DNA from: an uncultured Pseudomonadota bacterium
GTDB lineage: Bacteria > Myxococcota > UBA796
Length of the DNA stretch: 7,283 bases
Assembly: GCA_913040875.1 (NCBI GenBank)
Contig: CAJWHX010000163.1
Span: forward strand, 1 to 7,283
Direction: 5' to 3'
In this document: piece by piece, positions 6,351-7,283 of the stretch
Position numbering within the stretch: the first letter of the stretch is position 1
Layout of the letters: every line of letters starts with the position of its first letter
Position numbers and translations under genes: made by a program
The notes under the pieces: model-generated
Told to the model about the DNA's origin: nothing
What the model saw: the letters and a program-made list of their open reading frames with translations, nothing else
Database searches by the model: none

Positions 6351-6424
6351 TGAGCGACAATATAATTTGTTCGTATGCGTAGATTACCAAAAGCCATAGG
6401 ATTACATGTGATAGTAAAACAAAC

Positions 6425-6446
6425 GAATGCTACATAAATAGCATTC
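6425..6446. promoter_or_regulatory. Perfect inverted repeat upstream of the P450 gene, operator candidate
   Basis: GAATGCTA (6425-6432) and TAGCATTC (6439-6446) flank the 6-base loop CATAAA, 44 bases before the preferred P450 start. Symmetric sites of this size ahead of a gene are typical of dimeric repressors such as the TetR family, but no regulator gene is in the window. No T-tract follows, so it is a poor terminator. Confidence 0.4.
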
Positions 6447-6490
6447 TAAATCAATGTTTGCGTCTTGAACCTTACTATTGTGGAATCAAT

Positions 6491-7150
6491 GTGACTGTCA
6501 ATTTACCGCCAAAAGTCAAAGGATTGTTCTTGTTGGGCAATCTTCTTGATTTTCTTGAGGACCCTTTTGCCTATGTAGATATGGTTGCTTCACATGGAGA
6601 CGTCGTTCGAGTCAATCTTGCCGGTCAGTTGATCCACTATGTTTTCCATCCGGATGATATTGAGTATGTATTGTTGAAAAATGGGAGTAACTACACCAAA
6701 GGTACCCTGATGAAGCGGCTAGAGATTGTTTTTGGAGATGGCATATTTCTTCAAGAAGGTGAGGCATGGAAGACTCAGCGGAAACGAATGGCACATTCTT
6801 TTGGACATTCCTTCGTGTCGACATTGGCTGATCCCATAGCGGAATTGGCGACTCGTCAATTGGATGGACTTGAAGGGGTTCGTAATTTAGACGAAGATTT
6901 TATGGAATTGACTCTAGAGTTGGTCATGCGGCTCTTATTTGGCAATACAATTGGTAATGATTTGGAGACATTATCCGAATCATTCAATACGATAGGGGTT
7001 TATTTTTCCAAAATAATGTCTCAGATTCCAGTACCGTTGTGGATTCCTATTCCTCGAAACGTACGATACAATAAGGGTATGAGCAATCTGCGGTCTGTAA
7101 TTCAGCGTATACTGGATGAGCGCAGGGCAAATGGAGAAGGTGATTTCTAA
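6491..7150 (+). pseudogene. Cytochrome P450, N-terminal half only (truncated)
   Basis: The product is 219 aa from the GTG at 6491, chosen because GGAA (6482-6485) lies 5 bases upstream; a TTG at 6458 has no such site. It opens with the P450 proline-rich start LPPKVKGLFLLGNLLDF, then strand-like HGDVVRVNLAGQ, VFHPDDIEYVL, a B-C region, the helix C motif W-x3-R (W93, R97 in AWKTQRKRMAHSF), helix D/E (LTLELVMRLLFG) and the LWIPIPRN...NLRSVIQRILDERRANGEGDF stretch that precedes helix H in bacterial P450s. It then meets TAA at 7148. Normal P450s run to about 400-450 aa, so the I-helix A/G-G-x-x-T, the ExxR and the heme Cys are all missing and no monooxygenase activity is possible. Neither other forward frame resumes P450 sequence before the window ends. 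Family identity is good; the subfamily is not assignable. A broken gene or an assembly join are both possible. Confidence 0.8.
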
Positions 7151-7283
7151 AAAGAATGTCAAAGATGCTCAAGAATTAGATGACGATATAAGATCTATGA
7201 ATTTTGCTGTTGTAGAAGATAAGCATGGAATTGACTTATGGATTAATATTATACAACACATGAATAATTCTTTTGATTCTTTA
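7131..7283 (+). CDS. Start or fragment of an unrecognised AT-rich open frame, runs off the window
   Basis: In another frame than the P450, an ATG at 7131 opens 51 codons to the window edge (MEKVISKKNVKDAQELDDD..., later DKHGIDLWINIIQHMNNSF). The first six codons overlap the P450 end, so the true start may instead be lost at the junction. AGGG at 7124-7127 is a poorly spaced binding site. About 37 of the last 139 bases are G or C (27%), far below the genes upstream. I do not recognise the family. It may belong to an inserted element. Confidence 0.4.
   Translation, partial: MEKVISKKNVKDAQELDDDIRSMNFAVVEDKHGIDLWINIIQHMNNSFDSL

Noticed and set aside
5767..6382. Plus-strand frames across the repeat encoding long Val-Ser-Ser or Ile-Ser-Ile-Val runs
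   Set aside because: They are antisense readings of the GAT-ACT-GAT array in the lipoprotein gene, which has a lipobox, a ribosome binding site, a terminator and a recognisable copper domain.
7144..7283. A simple one-base frameshift explaining the P450 truncation
   Set aside because: Neither other forward frame after the stop resumes P450-like sequence, and the base composition changes at the same place.

Overview
The window reads as chromosomal DNA of a Gram-negative bacterium of moderate GC content. Supporting this are a lipoprotein with a lipobox, a small signal-peptide-bearing protein ending in Phe like an outer-membrane barrel, and genes that start with ordinary Shine-Dalgarno sites. 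The lipoprotein with a long Asp-Thr-Asp spacer is a style I associate with Myxococcota-type and related environmental lineages, while the aconitase is closest, from memory, to the Bacteroidota-type AcnB. I therefore do not name a taxon.

Layout. 1-747 (+) is the 3' part of hemH (ferrochelatase), cut by the window edge. 748-1249 is a 502-base stretch without a confident gene; it holds a possible minus-strand gene remnant (821-1021) and a sigma70-like promoter (1212-1240). 1250-4021 (+) is a complete acnB (bifunctional aconitase B, 923 aa). A hairpin (4060-4084) separates it from a convergent gene at 4087-4599 (-), a 170-aa exported protein that may be a small outer-membrane beta-barrel. 4600-4851 is a divergent, AT-rich intergenic region. 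4852-5460 (+) is an unrecognised protein with a proline-rich linker and a C-terminal membrane anchor. 5461-5649 lies between convergent genes and holds three perfect inverted repeats, one with a T-tract on the minus strand (intrinsic terminator). 5650-6276 (-) is a lipoprotein with 18 Asp-Thr-Asp repeats and a type 1 copper (cupredoxin) domain. 6277-6490 holds a promoter candidate for that gene and a 22-bp inverted repeat ahead of a plus-strand cytochrome P450 gene. The P450 (6491-7150) stops after about half of the normal protein, and the sequence switches at that point to about 27% GC with another open frame running off the window.

The genes are mostly separate transcription units, not one pathway. 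HemH makes protoheme and P450s use it, AcnB is a TCA-cycle enzyme and the cupredoxin is probably an envelope electron carrier, but nothing shows that they are co-regulated. I did not find a clear multi-gene novel system. The strongest anomalies are the abrupt P450 truncation at a composition break, the cupredoxin with an unusually spaced copper-ligand loop behind a homogenised DTD repeat, and the Bacteroidota-like AcnB in a differently flavoured context.
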